Assembly (NCBI RefSeq): GCF_002837185.1
Contig: NZ_KZ477992.1
Location: 147,014-211,013 of the forward strand
Reading direction: 5' to 3'
Length of the DNA stretch: 64,000 nt
Origin: Pseudomonas fluorescens
GTDB lineage: Bacteria; Pseudomonadota; Gammaproteobacteria; Pseudomonadales; Pseudomonadaceae
Shown here: positions 7,676 to 16,215 of the stretch, one piece after another
Layout: each line of letters opens with the position of its first letter
Numbering within the stretch: position 1 is the first letter of the stretch
Notes under the pieces: generated by a model
The model's input: only the letters and a program-made list of their open reading frames with translations
Database searches by the model: none
Told to the model about the DNA's origin: nothing
Program-made: the position numbers and the translations under genes

Positions 7676-8218
7676 ATGGCCCAGCCGTCCACGACCTACA
7701 AATTCGAACTCAACCTCACCGACCTTGATCGTTCGGTGTACGAGAGCGTCAAACAGACCATCGCCCGCCACCCTTCGGAAACCGAAGAACGCATGACCGT
7801 GCGCCTGCTGGCCTACGCCCTCTGGTACAACGAGCAGTTGGCGTTCGGCCGTGGCTTGTCGGATGTCGACGAGCCGGCCCTGTGGGAAAAGAGCCTGGAT
7901 GATCGGGTGTTGCACTGGATCGAAGTCGGCCAGCCGGATGCAGACCGCCTGACCTGGTGCTCGCGTCGCACCGAACGCACCAGCCTGCTGGCCTACGGCA
8001 GCCTGCGGGTGTGGGAAGGCAAGGTGGTGCCGGTGGCGAATAACCTGAAGAACGTGCATATCGCTGCCGTGCCGCAGGAAATTCTGGAGGTCCTGGCCAA
8101 GGACATGCCGCGCGTGATCAAGTGGGACGTGATGATCAGCGAAGGCACGATCTTCGTCACCGATGACCGTGGCCAGCATGAAGTGCAACTGCAATGGCTC
8201 GTTGGAGAGCGCGATTGA
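7676..8218 (+). CDS. yaeQ: YaeQ family protein
   Basis: The 180-residue product MAQPSTTYKFELNLTDLDRS is a YaeQ family member, a PD-(D/E)XK-nuclease-like fold found across gamma-proteobacteria. Family motifs visible are RHPSETEERMTVRLLAYAL, the ALWEKSLDDRVLHWIEVGQP segment holding the conserved acidic residues, and AVPQEILEVLAKDMPR. E. coli YaeQ was reported as a suppressor of rfaH mutations, but a direct nuclease activity is not established to my knowledge. The ATG at 7676 is the first that gives the family start. recJ follows on the same strand after a 112-base repeat-filled gap. Confidence 0.9.
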   Translation: MAQPSTTYKFELNLTDLDRSVYESVKQTIARHPSETEERMTVRLLAYALWYNEQLAFGRGLSDVDEPALWEKSLDDRVLHWIEVGQPDADRLTWCSRRTERTSLLAYGSLRVWEGKVVPVANNLKNVHIAAVPQEILEVLAKDMPRVIKWDVMISEGTIFVTDDRGQHEVQLQWLVGERD

Positions 8219-8224
8219 AGAGTT

Positions 8225-8293
8225 GCAGCTACAAGCGGCAAGCTTTTAGCTTGAAGCTTGAAGCTTGAAGCCTGAAGCCTGAAGCCTGAAGCC
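8225..8293. repeat. 7-bp tandem repeat GCTTGAA/GCCTGAA
   Basis: Six exact 7-base units stand in series: GCTTGAA at 8249, 8256 and 8263, then GCCTGAA at 8270, 8277 and 8284, closed by GCC. The left flank (CTACAAGCGGCAAG) is shared with the hom-thrC repeat at 3762-3807. It lies between yaeQ and recJ. Confidence 0.9.
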
Positions 8294-8330
8294 AGCTATT
8301 ATTCCCCTACAGAGAACCCCCCAGCGTCCC

Positions 8331-10040
8331 ATGCGTATCGATCCCCGTCCCTTGCCCGCCGTCCTGCCATTCCTCGGTGAATTGCCCCCGCTGCTGACCC
8401 GTCTCTACGCCGCGCGCGGGGTGCAATCGGAAGCCGAGCTGGACAAGAGCCTGGCGCGGTTGATTCCCTATCAGCAGCTCAAGGGCATCGATGCCGCCGT
8501 CGACCTGCTGGTGACGGCGCTGGAACAACGCCAGCGCATCCTGATCGTCGGTGACTTCGATGCCGACGGCGCCACCGCCAGCACCGTAGGTACACTGGGC
8601 CTGCGTTTGCTCGGTGCGGCCCATGTCGATTACCTGGTGCCCAACCGTTTTGAATACGGCTACGGCCTGACGCCGGAGATCGTTGCGGTGGCGCTGCAGC
8701 GCGAGCCGCAGTTGCTGATCACGGTGGACAACGGTATCTCCAGCGTCGAAGGCGTGGCGGCGGCGAAGGCGGCGGGGCTGAAGGTGCTGGTGACCGATCA
8801 CCACTTGCCGGGCGACGAACTGCCGGCGGCGGACGCGATCGTCAATCCGAACCAGCCAGGCTGTGCGTTCCCCAGCAAGGCACTGGCCGGTGTGGGCGTG
8901 ATCTTCTACGTACTGATGGCCCTGCGCGCGCGTTTGCGCAGCCTGGGCTGGTATGACAGCAGCCCGCAGCCGAACATTGGTGAACTGCTCGACCTGGTGG
9001 CCCTGGGCAGCGTCGCCGATGTGGTGCCGCTGGACGCCAACAACCGCATCCTGGTGCATCAAGGATTGGAGCGTATCCGCGCTGGCCGCGCGCGGCCGGG
9101 GATCAAGGCGATCCTTGAAGTGGCCAAGCGTGACCATGCCCGCATCACCTCCACCGACCTGGGCTTCATTCTCGGCCCACGGCTCAACGCGGCCGGGCGC
9201 CTGGACGATATGAGCCTGGGCATCGAATGCCTGCTGACCACCGATGTTGCCGCGGCGCGGGAAATGGCCGCGCAGTTGGACGGCATGAACCAGGACCGCA
9301 AATCCATCGAGCAAGGCATGCAGCGCGAAGCCCTGGCTCAACTCAAGGATTTGCCAGTGGAGTCAATGCCGTACGGCTTGTGCCTGTTCGACCCGGAGTG
9401 GCACCAGGGGGTGATCGGGATTCTGGCCTCGCGCATGAAAGAACGTTATTTCCGTCCCACCATCGCGTTTGCCGATGCCGGTGATGGCCTGCTCAAGGGC
9501 TCCGGGCGTTCAGTACAGGGCTTTCATATCCGTGACGCGCTGGCGGTGGTTGCCAGCCAGCACCCCAACCTGATCGCCAAATACGGCGGTCACGCGATGG
9601 CGGCGGGCCTGACCCTGCCCGAAGCGAACTTCCCCTTGTTTGCCGAGGCTTTCGATGCCGAAGTGCGTCGGCAACTGCGCGAAGAAGACCTCACCGGACG
9701 CCTGCTCTCCGATGGCACCCTGGCGGTGGAAGAGTTTCACCTGGAACTGGCGCGCGCGCTGCGCCATGCCGGCCCGTGGGGGCAGCACTTTCCCGAGCCG
9801 TTGTTTCACGGTGTGTTCCAGTTGGTGGAACAGCGGGTGGTCGGCGAGCGGCACTTGAAGGTGGTGCTCAAGAGCGAATGCGGGTCGGTGAAGCTTGATG
9901 GCATTGCGTTTGGGGTAGACCGTGAAGTCTGGCCGAACCCGACCGTGCGCTGGGTGGAGTTGGCCTACAAGCTGGATGTGAATGAGTTTCGTGGCAATGA
10001 GACGGTGCAGTTGATGATTGCGCATATCGAGCCGCGCTAG
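8331..10040 (+). CDS. recJ: Single-strand-specific 5'-3' exonuclease RecJ
   Basis: RecJ degrades single-stranded DNA 5' to 3' in RecF-pathway recombination, mismatch repair and base excision repair. The 569-residue protein has the DHH phosphoesterase motifs: ILIVGDFDADGATAS (Asp75, 77, 79), LITVDNG (Asp133) and VTDHHLPG (Asp156-His-His158). The DHHA1 part carries GSGRSVQGFHIRDAL and KYGGHAMAAGLT, and the C-terminal OB-fold follows. The yaeQ-recJ order is common in pseudomonads. The gene is followed by a REPIN and a convergent gene. Confidence 0.96.
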   Translation: MRIDPRPLPAVLPFLGELPPLLTRLYAARGVQSEAELDKSLARLIPYQQLKGIDAAVDLLVTALEQRQRILIVGDFDADGATASTVGTLGLRLLGAAHVDYLVPNRFEYGYGLTPEIVAVALQREPQLLITVDNGISSVEGVAAAKAAGLKVLVTDHHLPGDELPAADAIVNPNQPGCAFPSKALAGVGVIFYVLMALRARLRSLGWYDSSPQPNIGELLDLVALGSVADVVPLDANNRILVHQGLERIRAGRARPGIKAILEVAKRDHARITSTDLGFILGPRLNAAGRLDDMSLGIECLLTTDVAAAREMAAQLDGMNQDRKSIEQGMQREALAQLKDLPVESMPYGLCLFDPEWHQGVIGILASRMKERYFRPTIAFADAGDGLLKGSGRSVQGFHIRDALAVVASQHPNLIAKYGGHAMAAGLTLPEANFPLFAEAFDAEVRRQLREEDLTGRLLSDGTLAVEEFHLELARALRHAGPWGQHFPEPLFHGVFQLVEQRVVGERHLKVVLKSECGSVKLDGIAFGVDREVWPNPTVRWVELAYKLDVNEFRGNETVQLMIAHIEPR

Positions 10041-10064
10041 ATCCAGCTGACAATGCAATACAAC

Positions 10065-10153
10065 TGTGGGAGGGGGCTTGCCCCCGATAGCGGTGGATCA
10101 GTCACAACATCATTGACTGACACCATGCTATCGGGGGCAAGCCCCCTCCCACA
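10065..10153. repeat. REPIN (paired inverted REP), TGTGGGAGG family
   Basis: TGTGGGAGGGGGCTTGCCCC at the left end faces its inverted copy at the right end, about 35 bases of variable sequence between. It sits between convergent recJ and the virJ-type gene. Confidence 0.92.
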
Positions 10154-10177
10154 TTTAGTTTTGTGTATAGCCTGGGA

Positions 10178-11458
10178 TTACTCGGCTTTGGCCTGGTGTT
10201 TCACGATGATATCCACCAACCGCTTGGCCAGCGCCGGATAGTTCTCATCGAAGTGATGCCCGCCCGGCAGCTTCATGGCTTCGCCCACGGCAGTCTTGTC
10301 GGTGCAGCCACTCTCGTCGACTTCTTCCGCGCCATAGATGCACACCACTTTTTCGGGGGGCAGCTTGGCCATTTCCGGGCCGGTCGCGGCTTCTTTGCCG
10401 GCGTTGCCCAGCCAGCCTTCCACTTCAATCTCAAAACTGCCGGTGCGGGCGAAGGCCAGCAGAATGATCGCGTCGACGCGTTGCTGTTCGTTTGCCGGCA
10501 TACGGTTGTAGATGGCCGGCAGGACGTCGGCGCCGAACGAGTAACCGGTCAGCACGAAGCGCTTGGTGCCCCATTTCTGCCGGTAGTGCTGCATCAGTTC
10601 GGTAAGGTCCTTGGCGCTTTGTTCCGGGGTTTTGTGCTGCCAGTAGTAGCGCAGGGTGTCGATGCCGACCACCGGGTAGCCGATCTTCGCCATTTCGCCG
10701 GCCACGTCGCGGTCCAGGTCACGCCAGCCGCCGTCACCGGAGAGGAACAGGGTCACGGTGTCCTTGGCCTGACCGGCCGGCACTTCCACCACTGGAATCG
10801 CCAGGCCGCCGTTGTCCGAACCTACCAGTTGCTTGCGCAGCTCGTTGTTCAGCACTTGCGGGTAATGAATGTCGTAGTCGCTGATGCTGGTGGTGGCACG
10901 CGGTGTGTCACGAACGAAGCTGGCGCTTTCATCGTCAGGGTTGTCATTCCAGGCCACCAGCCAGTTGCCATGGGCGGCGGTTTTCGGCAGCGGGTCGTTG
11001 CAGCCTTCCTGTTTCAGGGCAAAGCCGACGGAAATGGCGTTGGCCTTGTCGTCGTTCTGTGTGGCCAGCCAGCGCCAGGCGAGCGCTGCGCCAGGGCCAA
11101 TGCCGCTGACCAGGGTCGCCGGGCCTTTAAGCTGGGCCAGGGCGCTCTGCAGCGCTTGCGCCTGCAGCTTGCAGTCATCCTTGGGCAGAATCACCTGAAC
11201 GAGCTGCGCCGAGCCACCCTGGCTGAGGGCGATCAGTTGGCTGTCGGTGAGGGTTTCGTCGGCCATCACGGCCACTGCCACGCGGGCCTTCACCGCGCCG
11301 GCAGGGCTGACGCGGGTCATCACCGAGCCATCGGCCTGGGGCATTTGCTCCAGGGTCGGCTGTGGAGCAGGGCGGTTCCAGTACCAGTAACCGCCGCCCA
11401 GGATCAGCGCGAGCAGCACCACAACAGCCAATACATACCGCCAGGAGCGTCGAATCAT
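10178..11458 (-). CDS. AcvB/VirJ-type periplasmic hydrolase, probable aminoacyl-phosphatidylglycerol hydrolase
   Basis: The 426-residue protein has an N-terminal membrane anchor (YVLAVVVLLALILGGGYWYW, residues 8-27) and two alpha/beta-hydrolase-like halves. The C-terminal half has LSGDGGWRDLD and the nucleophile elbow GYSFG with Ser307; His401 or His402 is the likely catalytic base. This is the VirJ/AcvB family. From memory, the Agrobacterium AcvB and P. aeruginosa PA0919 proteins hydrolyse aminoacyl-phosphatidylglycerol made by their mprF/lpiA partner. Here its ATG overlaps the mprF stop by one base (TGATG), so synthase and hydrolase are translationally coupled. Function by analogy; family membership is secure. 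Confidence 0.85.
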   Translation of the reverse strand: MIRRSWRYVLAVVVLLALILGGGYWYWNRPAPQPTLEQMPQADGSVMTRVSPAGAVKARVAVAVMADETLTDSQLIALSQGGSAQLVQVILPKDDCKLQAQALQSALAQLKGPATLVSGIGPGAALAWRWLATQNDDKANAISVGFALKQEGCNDPLPKTAAHGNWLVAWNDNPDDESASFVRDTPRATTSISDYDIHYPQVLNNELRKQLVGSDNGGLAIPVVEVPAGQAKDTVTLFLSGDGGWRDLDRDVAGEMAKIGYPVVGIDTLRYYWQHKTPEQSAKDLTELMQHYRQKWGTKRFVLTGYSFGADVLPAIYNRMPANEQQRVDAIILLAFARTGSFEIEVEGWLGNAGKEAATGPEMAKLPPEKVVCIYGAEEVDESGCTDKTAVGEAMKLPGGHHFDENYPALAKRLVDIIVKHQAKAE

Positions 11459-14100
11459 CAGCGTTTCACCAATCCAGTCAAGCCGCCCGCGATCAGGGCG
11501 GCGGTATCGGCCAGTGCCACCAGCGGATCAAGTCCTGCGGGCACGGCCATGTAACGGGGTTCCCAGTCAGGCTGGAACTTGTCTTTGAAGCGGCGCAAAC
11601 CTTGGAAGTTATACAGTTGCTCGCCACGGCGGAACACCATCGAGCCCAAGCGTTGGGTCAGTGGCGCGCCACGCCGGGGTTGCAGGCCCGACAACGGCAC
11701 CATGCCGAGGCTGAAGCGGGCGTAGCCGTGACTCTTATAATGTTGAATCAGACCGACCATCATGAACTCCATGGTCAGCTTCGGTGCGTCCGGGTGGGCG
11801 CGCATCAGGTCGAGACTGGCCAGGTCATGGTTGTACGTCTCGAGCAGGTTGGCGAAGGCCACCGGGCGCCCTTCGAAGCGAATGATCGCGATACGGAAGT
11901 GCTTGAGGTAGTCGTCGCTGAAGCGGCCCAGGGAGAAGCCCTTTTCGCGCACATTCTTACCGGTTAGCCAGGCGTCCGAGATAACTTTTAATTCATCCAT
12001 CGGCGCCGTGCCCGGCTCGCAGATCTCCAGGGACAGACCGTCGCGGGTGCCACGGTTCCAGGTGTAGCGCAAATCCTTCATTTCCTTGCCCTTGGCTTCC
12101 AGGTCAAAGCGTTTCAGGTCGACGCGGGCCTCTTCGCCCAGCTTGATCGCGGTGAGTCCGATATCCATGTAGTACGGCAGGTTCTCGGCGCGCACTTGAT
12201 AGAACACCGGCCGTGCGTGGTGAATGTCGCACAGGTCGCGGAACTGCCAGATCATCTCGGCGCGCGGCTGGGTCGGCCCGATCGGATCATACAAGGCCAC
12301 CAGGCTGCGCCCTCGACGGGCATACATCAGGAAGGCTTCATCATTAGGGTGGAACAGCAACGCCTTGTCGCCGGTCAGCGCCAGGCCGCCGTCGGGTTGC
12401 GAGGAGGCCATCAGGATTTTGGAGGCGCGCTCGAGTTCGTCCGGGGTCGGCAGATGGATGACCGGGCGTGCGGTACGCAGCAGCCAGGTCAGCGACACGA
12501 TCACCAGCAGGACGGCGGCACCCAGCAACGAACGCAAGCCGCGTGGGGCGTTGGCATCGAGGGTGAACTGCCACCACAGTTGATGACTGTAGGGCACGTC
12601 CTGATAGGCGAACAGCAGCAGCCAGATCGACGCGCCCAGCACGCACACGCTGGCCACCAGGTACAGCGGTGAGAAGGGCAGTTCGGTCAAGCGGCTGGCG
12701 CGGTAGAACGAGCGTCGGAAGATCGCCAGCAGCACGGCGGTCATGGTCATCAGGCTGGCTTCTTCCCAGTCGAAGCCCTTGAGCAACGAGAGCAGGGCGC
12801 CTACCAGCAGCAGCACCATGGTCAGCATCCAGGCCGCCGACAGACGTCGACGCAAGCCTTGGGCCAGCAGCAGGCACAGCACGCCGATCAGGCTGGCACC
12901 GAAGTGCGACGCGTCAATCAGGCGGTGGGGAATCAGGAAGCCGATGTTTTCCAGGCGTGAATCGATCTCCGGCGTGGCGCCGGAAAACAGCAGGACCACG
13001 CCGGACAAAAAAACCAGTACGGCCAGCACCGGTGCCGCAAGGCCGGAGGCGACGCGCAGGCTCTGCTGGGTCTGGAACAGGCGCTGGGCCTCGTTGACCA
13101 GCAGGAAGATACAGGCGATCAGCAGCGGCAATACCACGTAGATCATCCGGTACAGCAGCAGGGCGGCGGCCAGTGGCGCCGCGCCGAGTTTGTCGGCGAA
13201 GGCCGCCAGCAGGATCGCTTCGAACACCCCCACGCCACCCGGTACGTGGCTGAGTACGCCGGCGGCCAGGGCCAGCAGGTACACCAGCAGGAACGGGCCG
13301 AAGGGTGGCGCTTCCGGCAGCAGCAGATAAAGGACGGTGGCGGCGGCAGCGACATCCAGTGCGGTGATGATCAACTGCAGGAACGTCAAGCGCCGGCCAG
13401 GCAGGCGCAGGGTGCGGCGCCCGGCCTTGACCAGCAGGTTATCCGGGTAGGGTTGTTCCGGCAGGCGACGGCGATAGATGCCGATGCACAGCATGGCCGA
13501 CAACAGCAGTACAGCACCGGCAACACCGCCCAGCAGGCTTTGCGATAAATGCAGGTAGGTCGATGCCGCCGGCAGGTTGCTCAGTGTGGCCAAAGCGGCC
13601 AGGGGGGGAAGCGCGCAGCCCAGCGCCAGGCTGGCGAACACGGTCATGTGCGCGACTTCCGAAGCACCGATGCCGTGGCGTGCATAGAGACGGTAGCGCA
13701 CCGAGCCGCCCGAGAGCATCGACAAGCCAATGGCGTTGCCGATGGCAAAGGCGGTGAAGCCCCCCAGTGCCAGGGTCTTGGCGGGCAGTTTCACGCCGGC
13801 ATAACGTGCGCCGGAAAATTCGTAGCCCAACAGAATGATGAAACCGGCCACCGCCGCCGCAAACGCGCCGAGCAAGGCAGGCTTGGGGACTTCCAGGATC
13901 GAGTCGTGGAGGGCGTAGAGATCGAGTTCCAACAACAGATGTCGGCAGGCGATCAGAGCAATGGCAAACAGCAGCAAGGTCACGGCCAGGCCGATGGGCT
14001 GACGGTATTTGCTCAACAGATCCAACCAACGCAATCGGGTGGGAGGGATCGGTTGTTCCGCTGTGACAGTGTCTTGTGGTTCAGACGAGTTGGCGCGCAT
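11458..14100 (-). CDS. mprF: MprF: bifunctional aminoacyl-phosphatidylglycerol synthase/flippase
   Basis: MprF transfers alanine or lysine from charged tRNA to phosphatidylglycerol and flips the product to the outer leaflet of the inner membrane. This lowers surface negative charge and helps resist cationic peptides and acid. The 880-residue protein has about 14 membrane helices (residues 30-510; for example LAAGVLSHVPGGVGVFEAIL), then a cytosolic GNAT-like synthase domain (DUF2156) with GYARFSLGMVPLSGLQPRRG. P. aeruginosa's homologue makes alanyl-PG; the amino acid cannot be read from sequence. The ATG at 14100 is preceded by GAGGTG; a TTG at 14103 is too close to it. First gene of a two-gene operon. 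Confidence 0.93.
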   Translation of the reverse strand: MRANSSEPQDTVTAEQPIPPTRLRWLDLLSKYRQPIGLAVTLLLFAIALIACRHLLLELDLYALHDSILEVPKPALLGAFAAAVAGFIILLGYEFSGARYAGVKLPAKTLALGGFTAFAIGNAIGLSMLSGGSVRYRLYARHGIGASEVAHMTVFASLALGCALPPLAALATLSNLPAASTYLHLSQSLLGGVAGAVLLLSAMLCIGIYRRRLPEQPYPDNLLVKAGRRTLRLPGRRLTFLQLIITALDVAAAATVLYLLLPEAPPFGPFLLVYLLALAAGVLSHVPGGVGVFEAILLAAFADKLGAAPLAAALLLYRMIYVVLPLLIACIFLLVNEAQRLFQTQQSLRVASGLAAPVLAVLVFLSGVVLLFSGATPEIDSRLENIGFLIPHRLIDASHFGASLIGVLCLLLAQGLRRRLSAAWMLTMVLLLVGALLSLLKGFDWEEASLMTMTAVLLAIFRRSFYRASRLTELPFSPLYLVASVCVLGASIWLLLFAYQDVPYSHQLWWQFTLDANAPRGLRSLLGAAVLLVIVSLTWLLRTARPVIHLPTPDELERASKILMASSQPDGGLALTGDKALLFHPNDEAFLMYARRGRSLVALYDPIGPTQPRAEMIWQFRDLCDIHHARPVFYQVRAENLPYYMDIGLTAIKLGEEARVDLKRFDLEAKGKEMKDLRYTWNRGTRDGLSLEICEPGTAPMDELKVISDAWLTGKNVREKGFSLGRFSDDYLKHFRIAIIRFEGRPVAFANLLETYNHDLASLDLMRAHPDAPKLTMEFMMVGLIQHYKSHGYARFSLGMVPLSGLQPRRGAPLTQRLGSMVFRRGEQLYNFQGLRRFKDKFQPDWEPRYMAVPAGLDPLVALADTAALIAGGLTGLVKR

Positions 14101-14339
14101 CAATCACCTCGTGGATTGTGCGCGACAGGATGGGGGTATCCAGCCAAGTTACCAATCCCTATGGACAAAATAATTACAAATATTAACGCGGATCACCGAG
14201 TGCGGCGACTGCGGCCATTGGTCGTAGAGGGTAGTGCTTGAGCATTGAGCATAGCGTGCAATGAGATGGACTCTGCAAACCGTCTACGGTTTCATGAAAG
14301 ATGCCATGCCATTGTTTCAGAAGAACTTTTTCACCGGAT

Positions 14340-14374
14340 ACAAAAAAGGCCACTCTTTCGAGTAGCCTTTTTTG
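14340..14374 (-). terminator. Terminator of downstream initiator tRNA gene
   Basis: On the minus strand AAAAAAGGCTACTCGAAAGA continues as GTGGCCTTTTTT: a near-perfect stem with a GAAA tetraloop and T-run, directly after the tRNA at 14380-14456. Confidence 0.88.
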
Positions 14375-14379
14375 ATGTT

Positions 14380-14456
<77 letters not shown>

Positions 14457-14590
14457 TCTGTGGGCGGCATTCTACAGTCCAGCGCCGAGGTGTCAACCGT
14501 TAATGCTGCAATGGCTCAAATAAGTGGGTTTTATTCAAAATCAATGCCTTGGCACCGCCCATGTAAGGGGAGGGGTAAAAACAGGCGCGC

Positions 14591-14624
14591 ACAAAAAAGG
14601 CCACTCTTTCGAGTAGCCTTTTTT
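14591..14624 (-). terminator. Terminator of upstream initiator tRNA gene
   Basis: Same stem-loop (CTACTCGAAAGAGTGG core with A/T tails) as at 14340-14374, here after the tRNA at 14631-14707. Each tRNA therefore has its own terminator. Confidence 0.88.
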
Positions 14625-14630
14625 GATGTT

Positions 14631-14707
<77 letters not shown>

Positions 14708-14924
14708 TCTGTGTGTCGGCATTCTACAGAGGAACGCGAGTGTGTCAACCCTGAAATCGAACAAAAGCGCTTGCGGTTCAATTGGTTAGCTCTCCAAGGC
14801 AGGCTTGCGGAGGGCGCGGGGCCAGTCAGGCCAGGGCTTTCAGCTCTATTGGAAGGTCGAATTCGATTGAGAAAACCAATTCATCTGGGATATTTCCTAC
14901 CGCTCAGGCGGAAGATTCAAACTA

Positions 14925-14940
14925 CTGGTGCTATATACAG
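14925..14940 (+). promoter_or_regulatory. LexA (SOS) operator upstream of dinB
   Basis: CTGGTGCTATATACAG fits the LexA consensus CTG-N10-CAG with an AT-rich centre. It lies 46 bases before the dinB ATG, where LexA repression of a Pol IV gene is expected. Confidence 0.82.
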
Positions 14941-14985
14941 GGGTGAATGCGATACTGGCCACCCGTTGATTCACATCCCGTTTAT

Positions 14986-16044
14986 ATGACGCAGCGCAAA
15001 ATCATCCACGTCGACTGTGATTGCTTCTACGCCGCCATCGAGATGCGCGACGACCCGAGCCTGGCGCAAAAACCCTTGGCTGTCGGTGGCTCGGCAGATC
15101 GGCGGGGGGTGATCGCTACGTGCAATTACGAAGCGCGGGCTTACGGGGTGCGCTCGGCGATGTCATCGCGTCACGCGTTGAAGCTGTGCCCGGACCTGAC
15201 GATCGTCAAGCCGCGTATGGATGCCTATAAAGAAGCGTCGAAGGAAATCCAGACGATCTTTCGCGACTACACCGACCTGATCGAGCCGTTGTCGCTGGAT
15301 GAAGCCTACCTCGACGTCTCCGACAGCCCGCATTTTGGCGGCAGTGCCACGCGCATCGCCCAGGACATTCGCCGGCGTGTGTCCAATCAGTTGCACATCA
15401 CCGTGTCTGCCGGCGTGGCGCCCAACAAGTTTCTGGCCAAGATCGCCAGCGATTGGAAGAAACCCAACGGCCTGTTTGTGATTACCCCGGACCAGATCGA
15501 AGATTTTGTCTCGCAGTTGCGGGTGAGTAAATTGCATGGAGTGGGCAAGGTCACCGCCGACAAGCTGGCGCGCCTGGGCATTGAGGATTGCCTGCAATTG
15601 CGTGAGTGGAACAAGCTGGCGCTGGTGCGCGAATTCGGCAGTTTCGGGGAGCGTCTCTGGAGCCTTGCCCGTGGGATCGATGACCGCGTGGTGCAGAACG
15701 ACAGTCGGCGGCAATCTATCAGTGTCGAAAATACCTACGATGTGGACTTGCCGGATCTTTCCAGCTGTCTGGCCAAGCTGCCTGAGTTGATGGAAACCCT
15801 GGCTGGGCGCATGGCGCGTATCGACAGCAGCTACCGGGCAGGCAAGCCGTTCGTGAAGGTCAAGTTCCATGACTTCACCCAGACCACCCTGGAGCAGGCC
15901 GGGGCAGGTCGGGATCTGCAGAGTTATGAACAGCTGATGACCCAGGCGTTCAACCGTGGTGGGAAACCAGTGCGATTGTTGGGGATCGGGGTGAGGTTGC
16001 TGGATTTGAGCAGCGGCAACGAACAGCTCGAGTTGTCCTGGTAG
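14986..16044 (+). CDS. dinB: DNA polymerase IV (DinB)
   Basis: Y-family polymerase for translesion synthesis in the SOS response. The 352-residue product starts MTQRKIIHVDCDCFYAAIEM. Catalytic residues are Asp10 in HVDCDCFY and Asp105-Glu106 in LSLDEAYLDVS. Tyr15 occupies the steric-gate position held by Phe13 in E. coli. The helix-hairpin-helix thumb shows as KLHGVGKVTADKLARLGI and the little-finger domain follows. The ATG at 14986 gives the family start. A LexA box at 14925-14940 supports SOS control. The last bases of the gene, with the stop codon, are part of a three-fold 12-bp repeat. Confidence 0.96.
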   Translation: MTQRKIIHVDCDCFYAAIEMRDDPSLAQKPLAVGGSADRRGVIATCNYEARAYGVRSAMSSRHALKLCPDLTIVKPRMDAYKEASKEIQTIFRDYTDLIEPLSLDEAYLDVSDSPHFGGSATRIAQDIRRRVSNQLHITVSAGVAPNKFLAKIASDWKKPNGLFVITPDQIEDFVSQLRVSKLHGVGKVTADKLARLGIEDCLQLREWNKLALVREFGSFGERLWSLARGIDDRVVQNDSRRQSISVENTYDVDLPDLSSCLAKLPELMETLAGRMARIDSSYRAGKPFVKVKFHDFTQTTLEQAGAGRDLQSYEQLMTQAFNRGGKPVRLLGIGVRLLDLSSGNEQLELSW

Positions 16045-16072
16045 AACCCCTGGTAGAACCCCTGGTAGAACC
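16037..16072. repeat. Three tandem copies of a 12-bp unit spanning the dinB stop codon
   Basis: CCTGGTAGAACC stands three times without a gap (16037-16048, 16049-16060, 16061-16072). The first unit contains the last codon (TGG) and TAG stop of dinB, the other two are non-coding copies. This looks like slippage or local duplication. Confidence 0.95.
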
Positions 16073-16100
16073 CGGGATTAAAAAATGTGAGAGATCCAAA

Positions 16101-16189
16101 TGTGGGAGGGGGCTTGCCCCCGATAGCGGGGTGTCAGTGTCAGATGTACTGACTGACACACTGCAATCGGGGGCAAGCCCCCTCCCACA
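16101..16189. repeat. REPIN, TGTGGGAGG family, with extended arms
   Basis: Two inverted REPs; pairing extends outward to GATCCAAA on the left (16093) and TTTGGATC on the right, so the whole hairpin spans about 16093-16197. It lies between convergent dinB and the lipoprotein gene. Confidence 0.92.
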
Positions 16190-16215
16190 TTTGGATCTTG
16201 GAACGGTCTGAAAAC

